A DNA stretch of 64,000 nucleotides from Aequorivita sp. H23M31 (GTDB lineage: Bacteria; Bacteroidota; Bacteroidia; Flavobacteriales; Flavobacteriaceae): contig NZ_CP034951.1 of NCBI RefSeq assembly GCF_004022485.1, positions 496,001-560,000 of the forward strand, read 5' to 3'. A program made the translations under genes and the position numbers. This document shows positions 1 through 8,746 of this stretch, piece after piece; positions within the stretch are counted from its first letter, which is position 1, and every line of letters starts with the position of its first letter. Below the pieces are notes generated by a model. It ran no database searches, was not told the DNA's origin, and saw nothing but the letters and a program-made list of their open reading frames with translations.

Positions 1-19
1 CAATAGATTTTCAATATGT

Positions 20-1258
20 TCATTTTATTTCAGAACCATTTATTATTACGGAGTCAATTAAATTACTGCCAAAAGCGTAGGGCAAATAGCCATAAGAGGG
101 AATCTCTTTGGTAATTATAAGATTGGCAATTTTTCCTTTGGTTATGCTACCGTGCGTATGACTCAATCCCATGGCATAAGCCCCGTTCACTGTTGCGGCA
201 TTTATGGCTTCCTCTGGGGTCAGTCTCATTTTGACACAAGCGGTGGAAACTACAAAATTCATATTTCCACTGGGAGTTGATCCCGGATTATAATCCGTAG
301 CGAGTGCGAGCGGAAGTCCGGCATCGATCATTTTTCTTCCTGGAGCATAGGGAATGCTCAAAAAATAAGAACAAGAAGGAAGAGCAACTGGCATTGTTCC
401 CGTATTTTGTAACGCATTAATATCCTCGTCCGTCATTACTTCCAAGTGATCTACGCTTAAAGCCCCATGCTTTACAGCCGCCTCTACCCCACCGATGCTA
501 TTGAATTGATTTACGTGGACCTTGGGAATAAGATTGTATTTTTTGGCCTCATCGAGGAGCCGCTCCATATCGGCCACTGAAAAATATCCCTCTTCGCAAA
601 AAATATCGACATATTCGGCAAGTTCGTCTTCCGCCACTTGTGGAAGCATTTGTTCACAAATAAGGTCCAAATAGCCACTTTTATCATTTTTATATTCCGG
701 GGGAATGGCGTGGGCGCCTAAAAATGTAGTCTTTATGGCAATGGGATATTCTTTGGCAAGTCTCTTTGCAACGCGAAGCATTTTTAATTCGGCTTCCACG
801 GTGAGACCATAACCACTTTTTATTTCAACTGCACCTGTGCCTAGGCGCATTACTTCTTCTAATCGAGTTGCAGATTGACAATAAAGGTCCTCTTCAGATG
901 TTTGTTGCAGTTTCTTTGCACTGTTTATAATTCCTCCGCCCTTTTCAGCAATTTGTTGGTAACTAAGCCCTTTTATCCGATCAACAAACTCCTGCTCACG
1001 GTTTCCCGCATACACAATATGTGAATGGCTGTCGCACCAAGCCGGAAGAACGATTTTTCCAGAACAATCCAAAGTTTTAAAACCTTTGTGCGGACCCATT
1101 TTATCCATTTTTCCAAAATCTTTTATAATTCCCTGCTCAATATACAACCAAGCGTTTTTCAAGGTGGGAAGCTCTTTCATCTGATCTCCGGAAAGTTTTT
1201 CGGGACAGTGTTCCCGTACCTGTAGCAATTCTTTAATGTGGGTAAGAAGTAATTTCAT
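20..1258 (-). CDS. hutI: Imidazolonepropionase
   Basis: Cytosolic amidohydrolase that hydrolyses 4-imidazolone-5-propanoate to N-formimidoyl-L-glutamate, the third step of histidine degradation. The 412-residue product has the usual family length. Metal-site features are visible: HSH at residues 78-80 after a beta strand ending LPAWCD, the IKSGYGL substrate loop near 147-152, H248 in KVHVNQF, H271 in VDHLE, and D322 in LATDYNPGS. The ATG start has the typical short N-terminal beta region. No other hut gene is inside the window, so a hut cluster, if present, would lie to the left. Identification is firm from family motifs. Confidence 0.96.
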   Translation of the reverse strand: MKLLLTHIKELLQVREHCPEKLSGDQMKELPTLKNAWLYIEQGIIKDFGKMDKMGPHKGFKTLDCSGKIVLPAWCDSHSHIVYAGNREQEFVDRIKGLSYQQIAEKGGGIINSAKKLQQTSEEDLYCQSATRLEEVMRLGTGAVEIKSGYGLTVEAELKMLRVAKRLAKEYPIAIKTTFLGAHAIPPEYKNDKSGYLDLICEQMLPQVAEDELAEYVDIFCEEGYFSVADMERLLDEAKKYNLIPKVHVNQFNSIGGVEAAVKHGALSVDHLEVMTDEDINALQNTGTMPVALPSCSYFLSIPYAPGRKMIDAGLPLALATDYNPGSTPSGNMNFVVSTACVKMRLTPEEAINAATVNGAYAMGLSHTHGSITKGKIANLIITKEIPSYGYLPYAFGSNLIDSVIINGSEIK

Positions 1259-1683
1259 TGAAGTATTTTCTTTGAAGATAAAGATAAGGAATGTAGATGG
1301 TAACTTTGGGATGGATAGGGTTAAGTTGGACTATTTTGAAAACGAGCGGAAGACAGCAAGATAGCGTATTTCTGAAAATTTGAATAAAAGAATTTTGACC
1401 CAGATTTATGTCCTTCTAGGTTTTTAGGAAAAATATTTAAGGAAAATAATTAATAAAACTCATTGACCTTGGGTTTATCAAATTGATACTAAGGATTTAA
1501 AATTAGGCAGATTTCAGGATTATATTCTTTCTCTTTATTGGACGAACACGTAATTAGAACCTCTTTTGGAAACTTCACAGACTAATATACTATTGTAATT
1601 TGTATAAATGGTAACTGAAACTCCATGCGCCATAAATCCGATTAATCTTCCCTTCTAGTTGTATATAGCAGGCCCTCGATTTA
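1259..1683. other. Intergenic region, no gene seen
   Basis: About 425 AT-rich bases between the starts of hutI (leftward) and the end of the universal stress gene (leftward). I see no open frame with a recognisable product, no clear terminator and no repeat. It presumably holds the hutI promoter, but no convincing TAnnTTTG box was found. Confidence 0.5.
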
Positions 1684-2526
1684 TTATTCCAAACGGAAAG
1701 TCAATATGGGAAAATCGGCCTTATTCGTCAAATCTTCAGAAATGCTACCCTCAAAGAATCGAGCCAATCCGGTCCTACCGTGCGTAGCAATAGCAATCAT
1801 ATCTGCATTTACTTTGTGGGCATATTTTAGAATACCTTTTTCAGCGGATTTATCAGATATATAATGTACATCTTTCAGCCTATTTAAATTACCCTCTGCT
1901 TGTTGAAGGAAGTTTTCCACTCCCGCCTCCATTTCATCTGTGTTCTTAAAACCATCTCCGGGAAGATTTACATAAAGCAATTGAACCTCTGTCGCAATAG
2001 AGTCTAGCAATTTAGTGGCATTTAGAAATGAAGGAGTGTAATCATCTGAAAAGTCAATTGCAAAAACTACCTTTTTCAAATCCCAGTGAACGGGTTTATC
2101 TTTGATAACCAAAACGGGGATTTCAGAATTACGAACCACCTTTTCAGTGTTGGATCCAACAAAAAACTCTTTCATCCCACTGGCACCTCGTGAGCCCATT
2201 ACAATAAGATCTGCCTGGTTGTCACTCGCCACTTCTCCAAGTTCGCTAAATACTTTAAAGTGACGGATAATGGGGGTTACAGAAACTCCTTCAAGATAAT
2301 CCCTTTGCAAAAACTCATTAAATTTCTTTTCCGCCAATTTGGTATAAAACAAAGCTTTCTCCATATGATCGGCCTGGGTTTCGGTTCCGTAGGCGTGTAC
2401 GGTAGCGAGCTCGAGCATATGAATTGCCAAAATTTCGGCGTTGTGTTTTTTGGCCAGAATTGCCGCAACGTTTAAAGCATATTCAGAATAATTGGAAAAG
2501 TCTATAGGTACAATGATGGTTTTCAT
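1684..2526 (-). CDS. Universal stress protein, tandem UspA domains
   Basis: Cytosolic stress protein of 280 residues with two UspA domains, about 1-145 and 150-280. Domain 1 begins MKTIIVPIDFSN and carries the ATP-binding signature GSRGASGMKEFFVGSNTEK (G-2x-G-9x-G-S/T). Domain 2 has VVFAIDFSDD and the matching ATHGRTGLARFFEGSISED. Both ATP motifs are intact, so nucleotide binding is likely in each half. The frame extends 30 codons further upstream, but the ATG at 2526 is chosen because it lies exactly where UspA domains start and the upstream part is not conserved-looking. The specific stress cannot be told from sequence. Confidence 0.93.
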   Translation of the reverse strand: MKTIIVPIDFSNYSEYALNVAAILAKKHNAEILAIHMLELATVHAYGTETQADHMEKALFYTKLAEKKFNEFLQRDYLEGVSVTPIIRHFKVFSELGEVASDNQADLIVMGSRGASGMKEFFVGSNTEKVVRNSEIPVLVIKDKPVHWDLKKVVFAIDFSDDYTPSFLNATKLLDSIATEVQLLYVNLPGDGFKNTDEMEAGVENFLQQAEGNLNRLKDVHYISDKSAEKGILKYAHKVNADMIAIATHGRTGLARFFEGSISEDLTNKADFPILTFRLE

Positions 2527-2878
2527 AAAATGGATTTTAAATTTTGAAATGGATTCACATTTAACTTTTTTAAAATTACGAATCTTTAATGTAAACTGAA
2601 TAAATTCATTGAGCAATTATCAGTAAATCTTAATTATTTTAGAAAGGTTTGGGAATTTCCACAATCCAAAAGAATTGGAGTTGTTATTTCCATACACCAA
2701 ACGTTTGAGTTAAATAATTTGCGTTTCATAAATGATAAATGAAATATAGCTTATAATGTTTCTTTTTCATTAAATAAAATCCATTTTCGTTAAATGGATT
2801 TTTCCAAAACGGCCTCTCAATTGCAAGTATAGATCGAGAATAATTTATACCTTTAAATTAATAAACACATTGAAGAGA
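2527..2878. other. Divergent intergenic region with a perfect hairpin
   Basis: Roughly 350 bases separate the leftward usp gene from the rightward PLP-enzyme gene and must contain both promoters. The main visible structure is an 11-bp perfect stem (2776-2786 with 2792-2802, 5-base loop) inside an AT-rich tract. It could be a regulator site or a leader hairpin. It does not match a known riboswitch that I recognise. Confidence 0.4.
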
Positions 2879-4051
2879 ATGAATGAAAAAAATCTTGGAG
2901 TCAATACAATCTGTACGCACGTTGGTGAAGTCGAGGATAAGCAATTTAAAGGAGCTATTTCACCCTTGTATATGTCCACTAGCTATGCTTATGAGGATGT
3001 GGAAATAAAACGCTATCCGCGCTATTTTAATACGCCAAACCAAGAAGCACTCTGTAAGAAAATTGCAAAACTTGAAAAATGTGAGAATGCCTTGATTTTT
3101 GGAAGCGGTATGGCGGCAATAAGTACTACTCTTCTTGCTTTTCTACATACCGGAGACCACGTTGTACTTCCGCAAACGCTATACGGAGGAACCTTTAATT
3201 TAGTTGTAGAAGAATTTCACAAATTCGGAATTGAATACTCTTTTGCAAAGGGATTTTCCGAAGATGATTTTTCTGAGCTAATCCAGGAAAACACAAAGAT
3301 GCTTTTTGTGGAAAGTCCTTCCAATCCACTAATGCGAATTACGGATCTAAAAATGATCTCCAATTTGGCTAAAAGCCACGGTATTATCTCAGTTATCGAT
3401 AATACTTTTGCTTCTCCCATTAACCAAACTCCTGCAGATTTCGGCATAGACATTATGATACACAGTGCCACAAAATATATGGGCGGACATAGCGATATCT
3501 GTGCGGGCGCGGTCGCTGGGAGCGATGATCATATAAAAACAATCTGGAATTTAGCAAAAAACCTCGGTGGAAGCCTTAGCGATTATACAATATGGCTATT
3601 GGAACGCAGTATGAAAACTATGGGAATTCGCGTTAGAGCACACAACGAAAACGCAAATAAAATTGCCGAATGGTTGGAGCAACATCCTTTAGTGGAAAAG
3701 GTTTATTATCCTGGATTAAGGAACCATCCAGAGCATGAACTGGCAAAAAAACAGATGCTCGGATTTACGGGAATGCTATCCTTTGAAATCAAGGAATCTT
3801 ATGACGTTAGAATATTCTTAAAATCTCTAACACTGATAAAACCATCTATGAGTTTGGCCGGAGTGGAATCCACCATTTTATCGCCAGCAAAAACTTCGCA
3901 TGGATTGTTAACACCCGAGGAAAGAAAAAGACAAAATATTAGTGATGGACTATTGCGTTTTTCTGTGGGAATCGAAGATGCTAACGATATTATTTCAGAT
4001 TTGGAGCAAGGTTTAGAAACTCTTTTAAAAGAAATAAAAAATGAAAATTGA
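2879..4051 (+). CDS. Cys/Met-metabolism PLP-dependent enzyme (methionine gamma-lyase/cystathionine gamma-synthase family)
   Basis: PLP enzyme of the gamma-elimination/replacement family; 390 residues, the normal length. The Schiff-base lysine is K199 in HSATKYMGGHSD, and SGMAAIST and VIDNTFASP form the cofactor pocket. The loop LYGGTF has glycine where classical methionine gamma-lyases carry the reactive cysteine (LYGCTF), so methionine gamma-lyase, cystathionine gamma-lyase or cystathionine gamma-synthase remain possible. The frame could start at a TTG at 2870, but the ATG at 2879 is preferred. The end overlaps bshB1 by 11 bp, indicating a two-gene transcript and a link with thiol metabolism. 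Confidence 0.9.
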   Translation: MNEKNLGVNTICTHVGEVEDKQFKGAISPLYMSTSYAYEDVEIKRYPRYFNTPNQEALCKKIAKLEKCENALIFGSGMAAISTTLLAFLHTGDHVVLPQTLYGGTFNLVVEEFHKFGIEYSFAKGFSEDDFSELIQENTKMLFVESPSNPLMRITDLKMISNLAKSHGIISVIDNTFASPINQTPADFGIDIMIHSATKYMGGHSDICAGAVAGSDDHIKTIWNLAKNLGGSLSDYTIWLLERSMKTMGIRVRAHNENANKIAEWLEQHPLVEKVYYPGLRNHPEHELAKKQMLGFTGMLSFEIKESYDVRIFLKSLTLIKPSMSLAGVESTILSPAKTSHGLLTPEERKRQNISDGLLRFSVGIEDANDIISDLEQGLETLLKEIKNEN

Positions 4052-4757
4052 TATACTCGCCATTGGAGCCCATCCCGATGATGTTGAACTAGGTTGTGCG
4101 GCAACCCTTGCCAAGGAAATATATAATGGAAAAAAAGTTGGAATTTTAGATTTAACTCGAGGGGAATTAGGTACACGGGGCACACCTGAAATAAGGGAGG
4201 TTGAGGCGAAGAATGCCGCAGCAATTCTCGGAGCCAAATTCAGGCATAATTTGGAATTTTCCGACGGGTTTGTAGTAAACAATGCCGCCGCACAATTGGA
4301 AATAATGAAAATCATTCGGAAGTACCAACCAGATATTGTGCTCTGCAATGCGATTGACGACCGGCACATAGATCATGGAATGGCCAGCAAACTAGCAAGT
4401 GATGCCTGCTTTTTAAGCGGTTTGGAAAAAATTGAAACTATTTTGGACGGAAACCATCAAAAGGCTTGGCGACCAAAGCATGTTTACCATTATATCCAAT
4501 GGAAAAATATTGAACCCGACTTTGTAGTTGACGTAACAGATTTTCTCGATAAAAAACTGGAAGCAGTATTCGCGTTTAAAAGTCAATTTCATCAAAGGAA
4601 TGCTGATGAGCCTGAAACCCCTATTACCTCCACTAATTTTCGCGATAGCATCACGTATCGGGCACAGGATTTGGGAAGATTGATTGGGGTGGAATATGCA
4701 GAAGGATTCACCACCGAACGGTATGTTGCGGTTAGTTCCTTGTTTGATTTAATTTAA
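4041..4757 (+). CDS. bshB1: Bacillithiol biosynthesis deacetylase BshB1
   Basis: Zinc-dependent LmbE/PIG-L deacetylase that removes acetate from GlcNAc-malate, the second step of bacillithiol synthesis. The 238-residue product shows the zinc motif GAHPDD at residues 9-14 (H11, D14) and the third ligand H112 in DDRHIDHG. The region TRGELGTRGTPEIR near 39-52 is typical of BshB1. It begins inside the last codons of the upstream PLP-enzyme gene (11-bp overlap), implying translational coupling. bshA lies about 42 kb away in this window; bshC is not seen here. Confidence 0.94.
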   Translation: MKIDILAIGAHPDDVELGCAATLAKEIYNGKKVGILDLTRGELGTRGTPEIREVEAKNAAAILGAKFRHNLEFSDGFVVNNAAAQLEIMKIIRKYQPDIVLCNAIDDRHIDHGMASKLASDACFLSGLEKIETILDGNHQKAWRPKHVYHYIQWKNIEPDFVVDVTDFLDKKLEAVFAFKSQFHQRNADEPETPITSTNFRDSITYRAQDLGRLIGVEYAEGFTTERYVAVSSLFDLI

Positions 4758-4773
4758 AAAATATTAATCCCTA

Positions 4774-4804
4774 TTGTACATACTCAATAATTGATTTATA
4801 TTTG
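4774..4804 (+). promoter_or_regulatory. Predicted tRNA-His promoter
   Basis: TTG at 4774-4776, a 20-base spacer and TATATTTG at 4797-4804 match the Bacteroidota sigma-A consensus (TTG ... TAnnTTTG). The -7 box ends about 40 bases before the tRNA 5' end, which is plausible for a tRNA precursor leader. Confidence 0.7.
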
Positions 4805-4843
4805 CAACCGCTTTGAAAGGGTAAAACTCTATAAGCAAAAGAT

Positions 4844-4918
4844 GGTGGTTGTAGCTCAGCTGGTTAGAGCGCTTGATTGTGGTTCAAGAGGTCGCCGGTT
4901 CGAAACCGGTCTTCCACC
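4844..4918 (+). tRNA. tRNA-His (GTG)
   Basis: The D-arm (GCTC/GAGC), anticodon stem CTTGA/TCAAG, loop TTGTGGT with anticodon GTG at 4879-4881, and T-loop TTCGAAA are all present. The extra 5' G at 4844 pairs with the C discriminator at 4918, as required for histidine tRNA. The acceptor stem reads GTGGTTG against CTTCCAC, giving two apparent T-T mismatches in its lower half. A following CA could be read as a partial encoded CCA end. The gene is followed directly by a terminator hairpin and then by two further copies of its own 3' end. Confidence 0.95.
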
Positions 4919-5197
4919 CAAAAATAAATCCTCCTTAAAACGGGAGGATTTTTTGTTTGAGAGCTTCTTAAATTTAAAATGATATAGGTTGAGAAGTTTA
5001 CCCTGAGCTTGTCGAAGGGAAACCGGTCTTCCACCCAAAAATAAATCCTCCTTAAAACGGGAGGATTTTTTGTTTGAGAGCTTCTTAAATTTAAAATGAT
5101 ATAGGTTGAGAAGTTTACCCTGAGCTTGTCGAAGGGAAACCGGTCTTCCACCCAAAAATAAATCCTCCTTAAAACGGGAGGATTTTTTTGTTTGAGA
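4902..5197. repeat. 117-bp tandem repeat carrying the tRNA-His 3' end and terminator
   Basis: Two complete, identical 117-bp units (4902-5018 and 5019-5135) and a third partial unit from 5136. Each unit starts with the last 17 bases of tRNA-His, then a terminator hairpin, then about 60 bases ending in CCCTGAGCTTGTCGAAGGG. The third copy has one extra T in the terminator T run and diverges around 5195. The CCTGAGCTTGTCGAAGG core resembles a dispersed repeat common in many marine bacterial genomes (recalled, not searched). Perfect identity implies recent duplication or ongoing homogenisation. Confidence 0.93.
4926..4957 (+). terminator. Rho-independent terminator of tRNA-His
   Basis: A 9-bp perfect stem AAATCCTCC/GGAGGATTT (4926-4934 with 4943-4951) is followed by a T run. 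The same hairpin recurs at +117 and +234 bases as part of the tandem repeat, giving three terminators in series. Confidence 0.88.
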
Positions 5198-5219
5198 AGT
5201 TTAAAAATATTCCAAAACT

Positions 5220-5735
5220 CTAAATACACTGAATTACCTTAGTAATATTCTCTTGTCTTTTTGGTTTGATAATATGCTCGATGATCCCTGCGCTTGTTCG
5301 GTAGCTCAATTTGGTGAACATGTGTGATTTTAAGAAACCGTAATCCTTCAAGTTTAATGGAATCAAAGTATGTAGTGCCCAAGTGGTTGGGGTAGGAAAC
5401 TTTAAATTTTCCGCGGTTTTGGTCTCTTCGAAATGTAGTGTAATAGGAACTCCATCATCCGTAAACAAAACAAATTCTCCATCTTTCTCTATCGTAAAAG
5501 TATCAGTCAGAACTAACCAAACTTCAAGATATCTGCGATTATTTTCCTTATAACCTTGTACTCTAACAGTTTCATTTTTTCCTGTTCCGAAAGACAGATC
5601 TTCCAATTTGGTTTGCAAAATGGGTTTCTTGCTGACTTCGTCAATTTGGTTTTTAATGTAAATGCACTCCTGCGAAAATCCTGTAATTGAAATTATGGAA
5701 ATGCATAACCATATAAATGTTTTAAAGATTTTCAT
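5220..5735 (-). CDS. Secreted hypothetical protein
   Basis: A 171-residue protein with a clear signal peptide (MKIFKTFIWLCISIISITGFS, cleavage near residue 21), so periplasmic or exported. The mature part is predicted beta-rich, with no motif I recognise and no sorting domain. It lies just downstream of the M28 peptidase gene on the same strand with an approximately 90-bp gap, so co-transcription is possible but not required. Function unknown. Confidence 0.8.
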   Translation of the reverse strand: MKIFKTFIWLCISIISITGFSQECIYIKNQIDEVSKKPILQTKLEDLSFGTGKNETVRVQGYKENNRRYLEVWLVLTDTFTIEKDGEFVLFTDDGVPITLHFEETKTAENLKFPTPTTWALHTLIPLNLKDYGFLKSHMFTKLSYRTSAGIIEHIIKPKRQENITKVIQCI

Positions 5736-5827
5736 CGATGTATATTTCTAATAAACTTAAATGGAGACAAGTTGTCGAACAATACGTCGTATTTCTAAAC
5801 GATCTGGTTCCTGGTTCCAAAAAAACT

Positions 5828-6838
5828 CTATTTTTTATCAACCATAATTCGATTGTCGCGATTGGCCAATTCCCATGCAGTAAGAAAAATGAGCTTTGTC
5901 CGCTTTGCCATTAAATCATATTCAATCTTATCGGGTGTGTCGGTCATTTTGTGATAATCCTCATGAACTCCGTTAAAATAAAAAATAACCGGAATATTGT
6001 TCTTGGCAAAATTATAATGGTCACTTCTATAATAAAATCGATTTGGATCGTCTGGATCATCAAATTTATAATCCAGATCCAAATGGATATATTTATCATT
6101 TACCTGTTCTGAAACATCGTGTAGCTCTTGGCTGAGCATACTGCTTCCTATGAGGTAGAGATAATTTGGATTGTCCTTTTTATCAGGATCTATCCTGCCA
6201 ATCATATCAATATTAAGATTGCAAACGGTATTTTTTAATGGAAAAACTGGATGTTCAACATAATAAGCGGACCCAAATAAACCAATCTCTTCTCCCGTTA
6301 CATGCAGAAATAAAATGGAACGCTTGGGGCCATTGCCATCTTTCACCGCCTGTTGAAAAGCTTGAGCCATTTCCATTAGGGCCACTGTTCCACTACTGTC
6401 GTCATCTGCCCCATTAAAAATATTTCCATCCTTGTCCATTCCAACGTGATCTAAATGCGCCGAAATAACAATTAGCTCATCCGGCTTTTCGGAACCTTTA
6501 ATATAAGCCAATACATTTTCGGAAGGCTGATTATTGGTGCGCCCTTTAAAATAACTAGCCGGGATTTTTTGAAAATAATTGTCTCCACCAAAAGCTGATG
6601 GAATTTTGTGGTCTATATAAAAATCCCGTATATATTCCGCGGCCCTATGTTGGCCCTCAGTGCCCGTCATTCGGCCTTCCATTTCGTCACCCGCATATAC
6701 ATATAATTGCTTCTTAAGATTTTCGACGGTTATAGTGTTTGCGTAATCAAGGTTTGATTTCGGCTCTCCAACACTCTCTTTTGTAGAATTACATCCTAAG
6801 ATTAAAGAGGAAAGAAATAAGTACAGAAATATTTTCAT
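5828..6838 (-). CDS. M28 family metallopeptidase lipoprotein
   Basis: Di-zinc aminopeptidase-type exopeptidase of 336 residues anchored as a lipoprotein: hydrophobic n-region followed by the lipobox LILGC, lipidated at about C16. M28 motifs are visible in order: AHLDHVG (zinc His), NGADDDSSG (bridging Asp), TGEEIGLFGS (catalytic Glu pair), NIDMIGR (zinc Asp) and DHYNFAKNNIP (final His). It probably acts in the periplasm or at the cell surface in peptide scavenging. The substrate cannot be predicted. The small lipoprotein gene upstream is 23 bp away and likely shares its transcript. Confidence 0.92.
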   Translation of the reverse strand: MKIFLYLFLSSLILGCNSTKESVGEPKSNLDYANTITVENLKKQLYVYAGDEMEGRMTGTEGQHRAAEYIRDFYIDHKIPSAFGGDNYFQKIPASYFKGRTNNQPSENVLAYIKGSEKPDELIVISAHLDHVGMDKDGNIFNGADDDSSGTVALMEMAQAFQQAVKDGNGPKRSILFLHVTGEEIGLFGSAYYVEHPVFPLKNTVCNLNIDMIGRIDPDKKDNPNYLYLIGSSMLSQELHDVSEQVNDKYIHLDLDYKFDDPDDPNRFYYRSDHYNFAKNNIPVIFYFNGVHEDYHKMTDTPDKIEYDLMAKRTKLIFLTAWELANRDNRIMVDKK

Positions 6839-6861
6839 CGGTATATATGAAATGGGTTAAT

Positions 6862-7197
6862 TTATTCGAAAGATTCCAGTTCAAACCTATCTTTGGCAGC
6901 TTCGGCATCTGCTCTCTTTTTATAGTGCATTCTATGTACTTTGGTAATTTCCTTTCCTTCCTGATCCTGGAACTTTACCGTGATTTTTACAATATATTCT
7001 ACGTTTGGGCCTTCACCATCTTGTGGGTTTGTGGTTATTTCCATTGAGTCATCCGTAAATTTGGTTCCCTCAGGGAGTTCTAGTTTTTCAATAACATCTT
7101 TTTTCGCCTGTTCCCGAACAGAATCATATTCTGATTTTTTATCTGAAGAACAAGCCACCAATGCAATGGTCAATAAGAGGAATATTAACTTTTTCAC
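6862..7197 (-). CDS. Small lipoprotein, hypothetical
   Basis: A 111-residue lipoprotein with signal MKKLIFLLLTIALVAC and lipobox LVAC|SS. The mature part is charged and predicted mixed alpha/beta, with a beta segment VEYIVKITVKFQDQEGKEI. No known domain is recognised. It sits 23 bp upstream of the M28 peptidase gene on the same strand and may be co-expressed with it. Confidence 0.82.
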   Translation of the reverse strand: MKKLIFLLLTIALVACSSDKKSEYDSVREQAKKDVIEKLELPEGTKFTDDSMEITTNPQDGEGPNVEYIVKITVKFQDQEGKEITKVHRMHYKKRADAEAAKDRFELESFE

Positions 7198-7317
7198 TTT
7201 TGTTGAAATTTTACGTTAGCGGGTAAAGATAAAAGAAGTTGTAAGCATTTCTGCAAAAGTTTTGTAAAAAAGGAATTTTAGAAAACTCTTGTACTTACAA
7301 CTGACAAACACATTCAT

Positions 7318-7325
7318 TATATTTG
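7318..7325 (+). promoter_or_regulatory. Candidate -7 box for the CstB-like gene
   Basis: TATATTTG fits TAnnTTTG and lies 17 bases before the ATG at 7343. A TTG at 7289-7291 is 26 bases upstream, longer than the usual spacing, so only the -7 element is convincing. Confidence 0.45.
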
Positions 7326-7342
7326 TGAAAAAACATAAGAAT

Positions 7343-8728
7343 ATGAAGATTGAGCAAATTTACACGGGTTGTCTTTCCCAAGGCGCTTATTATATCGAGA
7401 GTAATGGGGAAGCCGCTATTATTGATCCTCTGCGTGAAACAAAACCATATTTGGACCGTGCAAGAGAAGACAATGCCAAAATAAAGTACATTTTTGAAAC
7501 ACATTTTCATGCCGATTTTGTGAGCGGCCATCTTTCACTTGCGCAGGAAACAGGGGCTCATATTGTTTATGGTCCGCATGCAAATCCATCCTTTGATTCC
7601 ATTTTGGCAGTGGATGGGGAAGTTTTTAAACTTGGGGATATTACCATTACGGCAATCCATACTCCCGGCCATACTATGGAAAGTACAACTTATCTTTTAA
7701 AGGATAAGGATGGTAAGGACTATGCTATTTTTAGTGGGGACACTTTATTCCTAGGGGATGTTGGAAGACCCGACCTTGCACAAAAAGCAAATGAGTTGAC
7801 ACAGGAAGATTTGGCAGGAATTCTTTTTGATAGTCTTCGAAATAAAATTATGATTCTCGCCGATGACGTAATCGTTTATCCTGCGCACGGCGCTGGTTCG
7901 GCTTGCGGTAAAAATATGATGAAGGAAACTGTGGATACCTTAGGCAACCAAAAAAGATTAAATTATGCCCTTCGTGCAGATATGACGCGGGAAGAATTTA
8001 TAAAAGAAGTTACCGACGGTTTGGCCCCGCCTCCACTCTATTTTCCGATGAACGTAAAAATGAACCGTGAGGGCTATACTAATTTTAATGAAGTTCTTAC
8101 GGAAGGAACAAGACCATTGGAACCAGAAGCTTTTGAAAGAATTGCCAACGAAACTGGTGCGATTGTCCTGGATGTAAGAAACCAGATTGAATTTATAGAT
8201 GGTCATATTCCGCGCTCTATTTTTATAGGATTGGATGGCACATTCGCTCCCTGGGTAGGTGCTCTTTTGGCAGATGTAGAACAAAAAATATTATTGGTTG
8301 TTCCTCCAGGAAGACAGGAAGAAGCCGTAACCCGTTTGTCGCGTGTAGGATTTGATAGAACGTTAGGGTATTTGGAAGGTGGAATTGAGGCCTGGAAAGA
8401 ATCCGGACGGGAAATAGATAAATTGGAATCCATAGACGCCGAAACTCTCAAAGAAATGCTGGATAAAGATATTCCCGTGTTCGATGTCCGCAATGATGGA
8501 GAGTATATAAATGGAAATATTTCCTGTGCTTCGCATGTTCCTTTGGGAAGTTTGAATAACTACGTGGGAAGCTTCCCTAAAGGGAATAAATGCTATTTAT
8601 ATTGTGCCGGCGGATACCGCTCTGTAATTGCCGCATCAATTTTAAAAAGTAGGGGAATCCATAATGTAGTGAACATTGCCGGAGGATTTGCGGCAATCAA
8701 AAATGCAGGTATTCCTGTTGGAGTTTAA
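7343..8728 (+). CDS. CstB-like persulfide dioxygenase-rhodanese fusion
   Basis: A 461-residue cytosolic protein with an N-terminal metallo-beta-lactamase domain (about 1-250), a first rhodanese-like domain (about 265-360) lacking an active-site cysteine (VVPPGRQEEA), and a C-terminal rhodanese (about 370-461) with candidate nucleophile C421 in CAGGYRS. This order matches CstB, which oxidises low-molecular-weight persulfides. The metal motif is THFHADF (53-59), with F59 where dinuclear enzymes have His, as expected for mononuclear-iron persulfide dioxygenases; HTPGHT and SGDTLFLGDVGR supply the rest. The ATG at 7343 is chosen over an upstream non-ATG extension. It may detoxify sulfide together with bacillithiol. 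Confidence 0.88.
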   Translation: MKIEQIYTGCLSQGAYYIESNGEAAIIDPLRETKPYLDRAREDNAKIKYIFETHFHADFVSGHLSLAQETGAHIVYGPHANPSFDSILAVDGEVFKLGDITITAIHTPGHTMESTTYLLKDKDGKDYAIFSGDTLFLGDVGRPDLAQKANELTQEDLAGILFDSLRNKIMILADDVIVYPAHGAGSACGKNMMKETVDTLGNQKRLNYALRADMTREEFIKEVTDGLAPPPLYFPMNVKMNREGYTNFNEVLTEGTRPLEPEAFERIANETGAIVLDVRNQIEFIDGHIPRSIFIGLDGTFAPWVGALLADVEQKILLVVPPGRQEEAVTRLSRVGFDRTLGYLEGGIEAWKESGREIDKLESIDAETLKEMLDKDIPVFDVRNDGEYINGNISCASHVPLGSLNNYVGSFPKGNKCYLYCAGGYRSVIAASILKSRGIHNVVNIAGGFAAIKNAGIPVGV

Positions 8729-8746
8729 AAAAGAATATCAGAAATA

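Noticed and set aside
2776..2802. Hairpin as a SAM-type riboswitch upstream of the PLP enzyme
   Set aside because: Only a single simple stem is visible; no conserved riboswitch core or pseudoknot could be identified.
4856..5155. Leftward frame of about 99 codons with repeated PVSLRQAQGK blocks
   Set aside because: It is simply the tRNA/terminator tandem repeat translated; SLRQAQGK is a known signature of the dispersed CCTGAGC repeat.
4844..5200. Prophage or integrative element att sites at tRNA-His
   Set aside because: The repeats carry the tRNA 3' end, but no integrase or cargo lies between them.
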